7,666 nt of DNA from Candidatus Woesearchaeota archaeon (GTDB lineage: Archaea; Nanoarchaeota; Nanoarchaeia; Woesearchaeales; GW2011-AR4), in assembly GCA_023259315.1 (NCBI GenBank), contig JAHFQL010000057.1:1-7666 (forward strand). Direction: 5' to 3'. Position numbers and translations under genes: made by a program. The notes below the pieces were generated by a model, which did no database searches, was not told where the DNA came from, and saw nothing but the letters and a program-made list of their open reading frames with translations. Every line of letters starts with the position of its first letter. The stretch's first letter is position 1. Shown piece after piece: positions 1 to 4,753 of this stretch.

Positions 1-479
1 AGCATTTTTGACCTTCTAAGTTTAAGTAGAGCGGTAAATAATGAACCGATAATAACTCCAGTCACAAAAAATATTATATTAGGGACAAAATTTTGTTTTT
101 TGTCTGTCACTTCGATCAAAAAATCTTCCGGAGCGTATTTCTTGCCATTCATGCTGAATTCAGTGAAAATTTCATAATATCCTGGCTCGTCAAATGCATA
201 TTTTAAACCAAGGACTCCGTTATTAACAGAAAAATTTTTCTCGAATACGGTCTTTTGATTTTTGGTAATGTAAATCCTGCCGTTTATGGGTTCATTTATC
301 AGGTTCATGCTTAAATTTCCGAATGAGAATACCATCGAAGCCTTTTCTCTAGCTGCAGGGGCTATTGGTATCATTGACAACTGTACTAATGCGTCATCAG
401 CTATCTTGACGCAACCGCCGTCGGAATAAACAGATGGGATTAATATAATGAAGGCAATGATTATTGTTGAAATTTTCAT
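1..479 (-). CDS. Membrane-anchored extracytoplasmic beta-domain protein, partial (3' end outside window)
   Basis: I do not recognise this as a named protein. The reading frame starts at an ATG at 479 and stays open to the left edge, giving 159 codons without a stop. Residues 1-19 look like a signal peptide (MKISTIIIAFIILIPSVYS), followed by a short segment with one Cys (DGGCVKIADD). About residues 45-130 are rich in alternating hydrophobic and polar residues, with 'NEPINGRIYI', 'DEPGYYEIFTEF' and a closing 'DFLIEV'. This resembles an Ig-like/CopC- or YtkA-type beta sandwich. A membrane segment follows at about 135-152 (NIIFFVTGVIIGSLFTALL) with a positive LKLRRSK stop-transfer end. The domain should therefore lie outside the cell. 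It begins 12 nt after the stop of the HxHAD protein gene and is probably the distal member of that operon. The beta-sandwich fold is a guess from pattern. The existence of the gene is well supported. Confidence 0.8.
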   Translation of the reverse strand, partial: MKISTIIIAFIILIPSVYSDGGCVKIADDALVQLSMIPIAPAAREKASMVFSFGNLSMNLINEPINGRIYITKNQKTVFEKNFSVNNGVLGLKYAFDEPGYYEIFTEFSMNGKKYAPEDFLIEVTDKKQNFVPNIIFFVTGVIIGSLFTALLKLRRSKM

Positions 480-491
480 TTTTTAGTAAAC

Positions 492-1229
492 TTAATGATT
501 TTTAGCAAAATCTGTTATTGAATCTAATTGTTTTTGTATCTCTTGCTGATTTTCGTTACCATAACTTATTAAAATTTTATCCAAATTTCTGAATACATAA
601 TTTTCAAACTCATTGTTTTCTTTTCCGTTGACTAAGAATTTAATATTTTTATTTTCATCATTGCAGAATTTTTTCTTAGTGTCTAAAGTTATGCAATCAT
701 TGTTGAAATCCATTCCTATGCTTTTGAAAAAAATCCAGAGTGGAACTCCTGTGGCGTGCATATGCAAAACTCCAGAAGCATCTTGCTTGTTTTGACTTTC
801 ATCCAAATGTATGAAGCTGCTCCCCATATAATATTTATTTTCTGCAAAATCTACAAGCTTGCCATTGGTATAAACCTTAAAATCTGCATGAATATGTTGC
901 GAGCCTAATATGCCTATATTTGCATTTGGGTCCATGCTGCATTGAAGCTGGCCACCGTCAATGCATTGTTCGACAGGCATGCCACAAACATCGCATCTCC
1001 CGTCATTATTTTGGTCCATCATTTGCCTGGCAAGCTCTTTATCAAAACTAGTCAAGCTCATTCTTGACGTACTGCTGGACATTGAACTGCCTTGTTTATT
1101 TTTTGGCATTTTAAAAACTTCAATAGTTGAAAATATGGAAGATATTAGAACTCCTATGAGTACAACTAGCATTGATATTAGAAGAATTGCTAAAACGTCA
1201 ATTTTTCCCTTCTTTCTTAAATTTGTCAT
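492..1229 (-). CDS. Membrane-anchored His-rich HxHAD-domain protein with Asp/Cys-rich EF-hand-like insert
   Basis: A 245-residue protein of unknown function. After a basic N-terminus, residues 12-34 form one membrane anchor (signal-anchor type). A Ser/Met-rich linker leads to 'DQNNDGRCDVCGMPVEQC' (72-89), which combines a DxNxDGxxD calcium-loop pattern with C79, C82, C89 and, further on, C97. The main domain starts with HIHADF (112-117) and contains H141, HMH (156-158), a GVPLWIFF segment (161-168), LVNG (199-202) and LDKILISYG at the end. The many His and Cys residues in an extracytoplasmic domain suggest metal binding, but no ligand set is proven. The same domain layout recurs in the protein at 4754-5497. 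The start at 1229 is preferred because it gives a whole membrane anchor and has a GGTGG element about 7 nt upstream. It overlaps the end of the preceding gene by 32 nt. The gene sits fifth in the CuA-lipoprotein operon. Confidence 0.85.
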   Translation of the reverse strand: MTNLRKKGKIDVLAILLISMLVVLIGVLISSIFSTIEVFKMPKNKQGSSMSSSTSRMSLTSFDKELARQMMDQNNDGRCDVCGMPVEQCIDGGQLQCSMDPNANIGILGSQHIHADFKVYTNGKLVDFAENKYYMGSSFIHLDESQNKQDASGVLHMHATGVPLWIFFKSIGMDFNNDCITLDTKKKFCNDENKNIKFLVNGKENNEFENYVFRNLDKILISYGNENQQEIQKQLDSITDFAKNH

Positions 1230-1611
1230 AAAGATACCACCCTACGCTAAAAACAATTAAGGCTCCCCCTATAATCCAAAAAACATAATTGAATTGTTCC
1301 ACTTGCTGAAATGGAGTGCCTAAAATAATCAGCCCTGAATTCAGCAAAATAATCTTTCCTGAAAATTTCATCTTTTTTCCGAATTTCAAAATGATTGTTG
1401 TAACAAGCAAAGCAAGCGCTAAAGTCCAGAATGGAACTGCGACCTTTGTCAGAAAAAGCAGAGGCATTCCTGCAACTGTGAATCCCATTAATGTTAGCAA
1501 AGAAATTAATCCAATGCAGATATTGTGACAAACTTGATAACTGCCAAGAACACTTAAGCTACCTGTTAAACTTCCAGATGCTCCAAGCAATTTTTCTTTT
1601 ATGCCAGTCAT
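1198..1611 (-). CDS. Small multi-pass membrane protein with CHxxC motif (MerC-like size; possible metal transporter)
   Basis: A 137-residue integral membrane protein with about four hydrophobic segments (roughly 30-55, 58-77, 84-99 and 108-126) and a basic C-terminus (YDKFKKEGKN). Near the start of the first helix is 'SYQVCHNICIG', a Cys-His-x-x-Cys group (C28, H29, C32) that could bind a soft metal. Size, helix number and the Cys group resemble small mercury/heavy-metal uptake proteins of the MerC/MerT kind, but I see no decisive family signature, so the transport role is a suggestion. It starts 1 nt after the stop of the 50-residue Cys protein (TAG-A-ATG), and its own 3' end overlaps the next gene by 32 nt, so translation of all three is probably coupled. 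Confidence is high that the gene is real and a membrane protein, and low for function. Confidence 0.82.
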   Translation of the reverse strand: MTGIKEKLLGASGSLTGSLSVLGSYQVCHNICIGLISLLTLMGFTVAGMPLLFLTKVAVPFWTLALALLVTTIILKFGKKMKFSGKIILLNSGLIILGTPFQQVEQFNYVFWIIGGALIVFSVGWYLYDKFKKEGKN

Positions 1612-1612
1612 T

Positions 1613-1765
1613 CTAATGTATAGGTCTTATTTCGCCTATTGAATCTTTTGTTATTTCCAAACTGCAACTCTTGTTTTTTCTACACCATTTTTCACATTTT
1701 CTTGCTGTTTCTTTATCCCTATACACAAAGTTACATATTCCGCATGCATAAATTTCTTTTACCAT
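1613..1765 (-). CDS. 50-residue five-cysteine (zinc-ribbon-like) protein
   Basis: A small gene that lies between the NTF2-like lipoprotein and the CHxxC membrane protein. Translation from the ATG at 1765 gives 50 residues beginning MVKEIYACGICNFVYRD and ending GEIRPIH, then TAG. The cysteines are C8, C11, C24, C28 and C34, a C-x2-C-x12-C-x3-C-x5-C pattern, with a conserved-looking 'ARKCEKWCRKNKSC' stretch. This suggests a small metal-binding knuckle. There is no signal peptide, so it should be cytoplasmic, where it might pass metal to or sense metal for the neighbouring membrane protein. From memory, similar CxxC...CexWC proteins occur in many archaea as uncharacterised proteins, but I cannot search. 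It starts 5 nt after the upstream stop and ends 1 nt before the next ATG. The dense cysteine spacing and perfect fit in the gap make it convincing despite its length. Confidence 0.82.
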   Translation of the reverse strand: MVKEIYACGICNFVYRDKETARKCEKWCRKNKSCSLEITKDSIGEIRPIH

Positions 1766-1770
1766 TCCAT

Positions 1771-2253
1771 TCAAGTTGTATCAATATTGTTTCCATAAGG
1801 ATGAATAAGATTCCACCCATTTGCTCTTTTCTTTAAAGTAAAAGTTTTACCAATCTCTTGTTTGCTCCCGTCCTTGCCAATTATTTGAATTTTAAAATCA
1901 ACAACTGCCCCTTTATCGTCCCTGCTGACCTCTTTTACATCAAATACGCGCACTCCAGAAGCGACATTAAATAATTCTTCCATGCTTGATTTAAATTTCT
2001 CAAATGTATTTGCTGTTGGGTCTATCTGCTTAAAGCCGTCTGAAATTAAGGAATACATTATATCATATTTTTTATCATTCCATGCTTGGAAATAAAGAAT
2101 AACAATTTGCTCTGGGTTTAATTTGGAAATGTCTTCTTCCGCTATAACAGGAAAAGATTTTTGCGTAGTTTGTCGTACTTCTTGTGTTTTTGAGCATGAA
2201 TTTAAAGATAATATCAAGAATAAAATACTAAAAATAAAAAAATCTTTTTTCAT
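1771..2253 (-). CDS. NTF2-like-domain lipoprotein of unknown function
   Basis: A 160-residue exported lipoprotein. The N-terminus has two lysines, a hydrophobic core and a lipobox LNSC with the lipidated Cys at position 20. A short linker leads to a domain at about 47-153 with 'NPEQIVILYFQAWNDKKYD' helices, a 'FEKFKSSMEELF' helix, then strands around 'VRVFDVKEV', 'AVVDFKIQI' and 'KTFTLKKRANGWNLIHPYG'. This alpha-then-beta order, with a closing Trp-containing strand, is typical of NTF2-like/DUF4878-type domains. These often bind small ligands or act as accessory domains. I see no catalytic motif. The start lies 1 nt after the stop of the CuA lipoprotein gene (TAG-A-ATG), with an AAGGT element just upstream. 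The two lipoproteins are probably made together and could work as a pair on the outer face of the membrane. Confidence 0.85.
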   Translation of the reverse strand: MKKDFFIFSILFLILSLNSCSKTQEVRQTTQKSFPVIAEEDISKLNPEQIVILYFQAWNDKKYDIMYSLISDGFKQIDPTANTFEKFKSSMEELFNVASGVRVFDVKEVSRDDKGAVVDFKIQIIGKDGSKQEIGKTFTLKKRANGWNLIHPYGNNIDTT

Positions 2254-2254
2254 T

Positions 2255-2662
2255 CTACCTTACAATCAGTTTTCCTTTCATGCTGCCGTGGCCTGAGCCG
2301 CAGAATACCGAGCAAAATGCAGTAAAAGTTCCTTGCTTGTCTGCTGTGAATTCGATCGTAACAGGCTTACCAACTTCCAATCTCTCATTTATCCCGTATT
2401 CTTTTATTGCAATGCCATGCGGCACATCAATACTTGTGACTATAAGCCTGACTTTGTCGCCTTTGTTGACTTCTATGGTTGAAGGCTCAAATGCAAACTG
2501 CTTTGCTGTTATCTTGAATTCTTTCACGTTGTCTGCCGAGATTACCTTGTCCTGTTGTTGCTCAACAGAGCTGCCTTGCCCAACAAGATCTTCTGGCTTC
2601 TGTTTGCTGCACGCACTAATCAACAATATGCCAAACACTAACAAAAAAATTATTTTTTTCAT
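2255..2662 (-). CDS. Stand-alone CuA-type cupredoxin lipoprotein (cytochrome oxidase subunit II-like)
   Basis: A 135-residue lipoprotein: hydrophobic leader, lipobox ISAC with Cys18, a Gln/Ser linker, then one cupredoxin domain at about 45-135. The domain has 'FAFEPSTIEVNKGDKVRL', the DVPHG strand with H82, and the C-terminal loop 'FCSVFCGSGHGSM' with C117, C121, H125 and M128. This C-x3-C-x3-H-x2-M arrangement plus the upstream His is the full binuclear CuA ligand set known from cytochrome oxidase subunit II and nitrous oxide reductase. It differs from the single-Cys site of plastocyanin. The usual subunit II transmembrane hairpin is absent and is replaced by a lipid anchor. CuA centres carry electrons. 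The partner is unknown, since no oxidase subunit lies nearby. It is the first gene of the left operon and has a strong Shine-Dalgarno site. A role in copper handling instead of electron transfer is possible. Confidence 0.93.
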   Translation of the reverse strand: MKKIIFLLVFGILLISACSKQKPEDLVGQGSSVEQQQDKVISADNVKEFKITAKQFAFEPSTIEVNKGDKVRLIVTSIDVPHGIAIKEYGINERLEVGKPVTIEFTADKQGTFTAFCSVFCGSGHGSMKGKLIVR

Positions 2663-2665
2663 TTT

Positions 2666-2673
2666 ATCACCTC
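2666..2673 (-). promoter_or_regulatory. Strong Shine-Dalgarno site for the CuA lipoprotein gene
   Basis: On the minus strand this reads GAGGTGAT, a near-perfect complement to the archaeal 16S rRNA 3' end, followed by three bases and then the ATG at 2662. It fixes the start and marks this gene as the head of a unit. Most other genes here lack such a site and appear to rely on coupling. Confidence 0.85.
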
Positions 2674-2684
2674 AAAAGACATGT

Positions 2685-2710
2685 ATTTATAAATAATTTA
2701 GTATAGAAAC
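2685..2710 (-). promoter_or_regulatory. Candidate TATA-box region of the left operon
   Basis: On the minus strand the stretch reads TTCTATACTAAATT followed by ATTTATAAAT, the latter being a perfect palindrome at 2685-2694. Either TATACTAA (centre near 2702) or TTTATAAA (centre near 2690) could be the TATA box. At the usual distance of about 25 bp, the first would place the transcript start near 2677 and leave a leader containing the Shine-Dalgarno site. The second would start inside that site, so I favour the first. The AT-rich context makes TATA-like matches easy to find by chance. Confidence 0.4.
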
Positions 2711-2744
2711 TTTTGTCCTTATTAATCTTTATTATTTGAAAAGA

Positions 2745-2795
2745 GGCTTAATTTATTTGCTTTTCGTTCATAAAGGCTTATTTTGGTTTGGCTTA
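2745..2795 (-). repeat. Three direct TAAGCC hexamers between VIT1-like gene and CuA operon
   Basis: The plus-strand hexamer GGCTTA (TAAGCC on the transcribed sense) occurs at 2745-2750, 2775-2780 and 2790-2795, so the starts are 30 and 15 bp apart. Two copies are longer matches (AAAGGCTTA and AGAGGCTTA). They lie upstream of the candidate TATA box of the CuA operon, with the last one overlapping the VIT1-like stop codon. They could be binding sites for a regulator. The rest of this 130-bp gap shows no ORF, RNA-like structure or clear oligo-T terminator. Function is not shown. Confidence 0.35.
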
Positions 2796-3515
2796 TACAT
2801 AAACAACCCCGAGCAATGAACCTACCAAATAGCCGACCAGAGCAGCTACCGTTCCTATAATTGCCATTTCCAAGCCGCTTTTCTTCCAGCTGCCTATGGT
2901 TATTTTTGCCTTAACACTGCCCACAACGAACAGTGCAATGATAGATAATGCCAAAGCAGTTATCATGCTTGATTTTATGCCCAAGAAAAAAAAGAAAAAT
3001 GGAAAAACTGGAATCAATGAGCCTATTATTGCAGAAATGCCCACTACAAAAGCGCTTTTTGCTGGCTTTTCGTAATCTTCAGGAAACAATCTCAATTCTT
3101 CTGTCATCATTGTTTCAAGCCATAATTCTTTATTTGAGGTTATTTTTTTGACTATATCTTCCAATTGCCTGCCCCTGAAACCTTTTTTTGCGTAAATGTC
3201 CCTAATTTCCTGGACCTCCATGTGGGGAATTTCCTCTATCTCCTTTTTTTCTTTCTCAAGCTGGCTGTCATAAAACTCTTTTGCAGCCTTTGTGCTGGTG
3301 TATGCAACTGCTGCCATCGAAACAGATTCTGCAAATGTGGTCACTAATCCAGAAATAAGGACTATTTTTGAGCTTTGGACTGCAGTTGCGACTCCTAAGA
3401 CAAGGCCAAGCGTGTTTACAAGACCGTCCTGAAAGCCAAGGATAAAATCCCTTATGTTTGAGCGGCTAAGTCCCTGATGCCTCTCCACTTGATGGTCTTT
3501 AAGAGATTTTTTCAT
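2793..3515 (-). CDS. VIT1/CCC1-family iron/manganese transporter
   Basis: A 240-residue membrane protein of the vacuolar iron transporter family, which exports or stores Fe(II)/Mn(II) by proton antiport. Visible hallmarks are 'ILGFQDGLVNTLGLVLGV' in the first helix (with the family's Asp in QDGL, D30), 'TFAESVSMAAVAYTS' in the second helix (about 60-74), a charged Glu-rich cytoplasmic region (about 80-150) with several EE and EL groups and M136/M137, and three further hydrophobic segments (about 155-178, 182-200 and 215-238). In known members the Glu/Met cytoplasmic helices bind the metal before transport. The length is normal for prokaryotic members. The start ATG overlaps the stop of a 28-residue ORF in a TGATG arrangement, and no Shine-Dalgarno site precedes it, so translation is probably coupled. 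A phenylalanine run (FPFFFFFLG) is encoded by a T-rich tract. Direction and metal are inferred from the family. Confidence 0.93.
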   Translation of the reverse strand: MKKSLKDHQVERHQGLSRSNIRDFILGFQDGLVNTLGLVLGVATAVQSSKIVLISGLVTTFAESVSMAAVAYTSTKAAKEFYDSQLEKEKKEIEEIPHMEVQEIRDIYAKKGFRGRQLEDIVKKITSNKELWLETMMTEELRLFPEDYEKPAKSAFVVGISAIIGSLIPVFPFFFFFLGIKSSMITALALSIIALFVVGSVKAKITIGSWKKSGLEMAIIGTVAALVGYLVGSLLGVVYV

Positions 3516-3601
3516 CAGCAGAATTCACAGACTTTTGGCTTCTTTGGCATTCTTACAATCTTTTTCTTGTCCATTTTCTTTTGTTTCTTTGTTTTTGCCA
3601 T
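3515..3601 (-). CDS. 28-residue Lys-rich microprotein ending CEFC
   Basis: This tiny frame reads from an ATG at 3601 and encodes MAKTKKQKKMDKKKIVRMPK followed by KPKVCEFC and TGA. Eleven of 28 residues are Lys, and the only two Cys form a C-terminal CxxC. An AGGTGA Shine-Dalgarno site sits 5 nt before the ATG, much better than for most genes here, and the stop shares a base with the ATG of the VIT1-like transporter (TGATG). This could be a real small protein, perhaps metal-responsive through its CxxC, or a leader whose translation controls entry of ribosomes into the transporter gene. The sequence matches no family I know. The ribosome site and coupling are seen. The function is unknown. Confidence 0.6.
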   Translation of the reverse strand: MAKTKKQKKMDKKKIVRMPKKPKVCEFC

Positions 3602-3606
3602 ATTCT

Positions 3607-3612
3607 TCACCT
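3607..3612 (-). promoter_or_regulatory. Shine-Dalgarno site for the 28-residue microprotein
   Basis: The minus strand reads ACAGGTGAAGAATATG, placing AGGTGA 5 nt before the ATG at 3601. This is the main reason to believe the microprotein is translated, and it is the only good ribosome site available for the VIT1-like gene downstream. A weak TATA-like stretch (CATAAAATACATATT, near 3636-3650) overlaps the end of the ATP-cone gene and could start an internal transcript. Confidence 0.7.
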
Positions 3613-3646
3613 GTTTTATTATTCAAATTAATTGCCAATATGTATT

Positions 3647-4033
3647 TTATGAAATATCTCTGTGTGTTTCGTATAAAAATGCAGCGTCTTCATTGTATTT
3701 TGCTAATTCATTTGTCAAAATCCTGAATATTTCACTTGAAGTCACGATTTTTCTCCTGCTTATCCACTTGGTGACTGATGAGGTAACAATATTGCTTATT
3801 GACTCTGCCTCTTCTTCAGTGAGGTGGGCATTTCTGCAGGCAAAGTAGCAGGAACCATAAACTTTTCTTTCATTATAAATCTCTACATGGCCTTTGCGTT
3901 TTACTATCTTCAATTCCGAGATTTCCTTTGTTTTTACATTACTGGATTTATTTGTTGATTGTGAAATTCCGCGATTTCTTCGCAGCAATTGCCTAAATCC
4001 AAGATTCCTTCTTTTTATGGCTTTCTGTTTCAT
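3647..4033 (-). CDS. Stand-alone ATP-cone domain protein
   Basis: A 128-residue cytoplasmic protein. The first 40 residues are basic and look disordered (RRNLGFRQLLRRNRG). Residues about 42-126 match the ATP-cone fold: 'KIVKRKGHVEIYNERKVYGS' at the start, a central 'TEEEAESISNIVTSSV' helix, then 'KIVTSSEIFRILTNELAKYN' and the ending 'AAFLYETHRDIS'. ATP-cones bind ATP/dATP and regulate ribonucleotide reductases and the NrdR repressor. I recall archaeal proteins made of this domain alone and ending in ETHRDIS, with no known function. There is no reductase domain or NrdR zinc ribbon here, so it is neither. It lies 11 nt after the CcdA-like gene and 45 nt before the microprotein. It may be a nucleotide-sensing regulator of this cluster or an unrelated passenger. 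C62 and C66 are in the helix after 'VYG', and their role is unknown. Confidence 0.88.
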   Translation of the reverse strand: MKQKAIKRRNLGFRQLLRRNRGISQSTNKSSNVKTKEISELKIVKRKGHVEIYNERKVYGSCYFACRNAHLTEEEAESISNIVTSSVTKWISRRKIVTSSEIFRILTNELAKYNEDAAFLYETHRDIS

Positions 4034-4044
4034 TTTACATTATT

Positions 4045-4752
4045 TTATATCAATGATATTGCCCCATTGGCAATCAAAATTAATAGCCAGCCCAAAATCA
4101 CTAAGATTATTCCTGTTGCAAACCTCATATAAATCCTATTTTTTTGCTTCCATCTCTTGACATGCTGTACCTTCAATCCAAAATAGACCATAAACAGTAT
4201 AACTATCAGCGGCAGCACAAAAATTATATTATATAATACGAGCCATAAAAATGCCTTGAAATTAAAGCTTTGCGAAAGGAAAACCAAGATAGCCAAATAT
4301 GGGCCGCCAGTGCATGGCAATTCAACTCCGGCCACGAATACGCCCAGAATAACCATTGCGGGCAAAGTCAAATTATGTGTCATATCATGGATTTGTTTCG
4401 CTTTTTCAGGAGGGATCGTCAATGAAATTCCCTTTCCGTACCAAAAGAAGTCTTTTATCTCAATTAAACCAGCTATTACTATTAAAATGCCAACGATTAT
4501 GGATATGTATTCGCTGATTGACAAAGGAATCGAGCTCAGGAAATAAAGAATTCCAAGCCCTGCCATCAAATAAGCTATAAAAACAAAAAAGATATAGATA
4601 AGCCCGTAAATAAGCAACTCCCGTTTCGACTTATAGACCACCATAATTGAAACAAGAAGTATCAAGACTCCGATTGCACACGGATTTATCGAGTCTATCA
4701 ACGCTGTTACAACAACCGTCCCTAAGGTTGGGAGATATGCATGCATTGCCAT
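4045..4752 (-). CDS. ccdA: CcdA/DsbD-family transmembrane thiol electron carrier
   Basis: A 235-residue polytopic membrane protein with about six hydrophobic segments. It carries the two signature cysteine motifs of the family: 'DSINPCAIGVL' (NPC, C25) in the first helix and 'GVELPCTGGPY' (PCTGG, C147) in the fourth. In CcdA and the DsbD core these two Cys form the disulfide that passes reducing power from cytoplasmic thioredoxin to proteins outside the membrane, in cytochrome c maturation or disulfide repair. No thioredoxin-like or cytochrome c gene is in view. The gene starts 1 nt after the stop of the HWHAD protein (TAA-A-ATG), so that protein is the natural candidate partner. A start at Met3 is equally possible. 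The family is certain from motifs. The substrate is inferred. The symbol is used in the family sense. Confidence 0.92.
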   Translation of the reverse strand: MAMHAYLPTLGTVVVTALIDSINPCAIGVLILLVSIMVVYKSKRELLIYGLIYIFFVFIAYLMAGLGILYFLSSIPLSISEYISIIVGILIVIAGLIEIKDFFWYGKGISLTIPPEKAKQIHDMTHNLTLPAMVILGVFVAGVELPCTGGPYLAILVFLSQSFNFKAFLWLVLYNIIFVLPLIVILFMVYFGLKVQHVKRWKQKNRIYMRFATGIILVILGWLLILIANGAISLI

Positions 4753-4753
4753 T

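Noticed and set aside
1247..1531. Minus-strand frame of 94 codons within the CHxxC membrane protein gene
   Set aside because: A shifted frame of a well-supported gene. It would conflict with the coupled starts and has no recognisable features.
2280..2696. Plus-strand frame of 138 codons over the CuA lipoprotein gene
   Set aside because: Antisense shadow of a gene with a complete CuA motif, lipobox and strong ribosome site.
2700..2792. Transcription terminator after the VIT1-like gene
   Set aside because: No run of five or more T on the sense strand and no clear hairpin, so read-through into the CuA operon cannot be excluded.
3774..3840. TGATGA boxes suggesting a C/D-box guide RNA near 3776 (plus) and 3512 (minus)
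   Set aside because: No matching CTGA D/D' boxes and internal C' box at guide-RNA spacing; both sit inside coding sequence.
3477..3848. Plus-strand frame of 123 codons rich in Phe, Ile and Leu
   Set aside because: It lies opposite the VIT1-like start, the microprotein and the ATP-cone gene, and its hydrophobic make-up is what the reverse of Lys-rich coding yields. No ribosome site or family motif.
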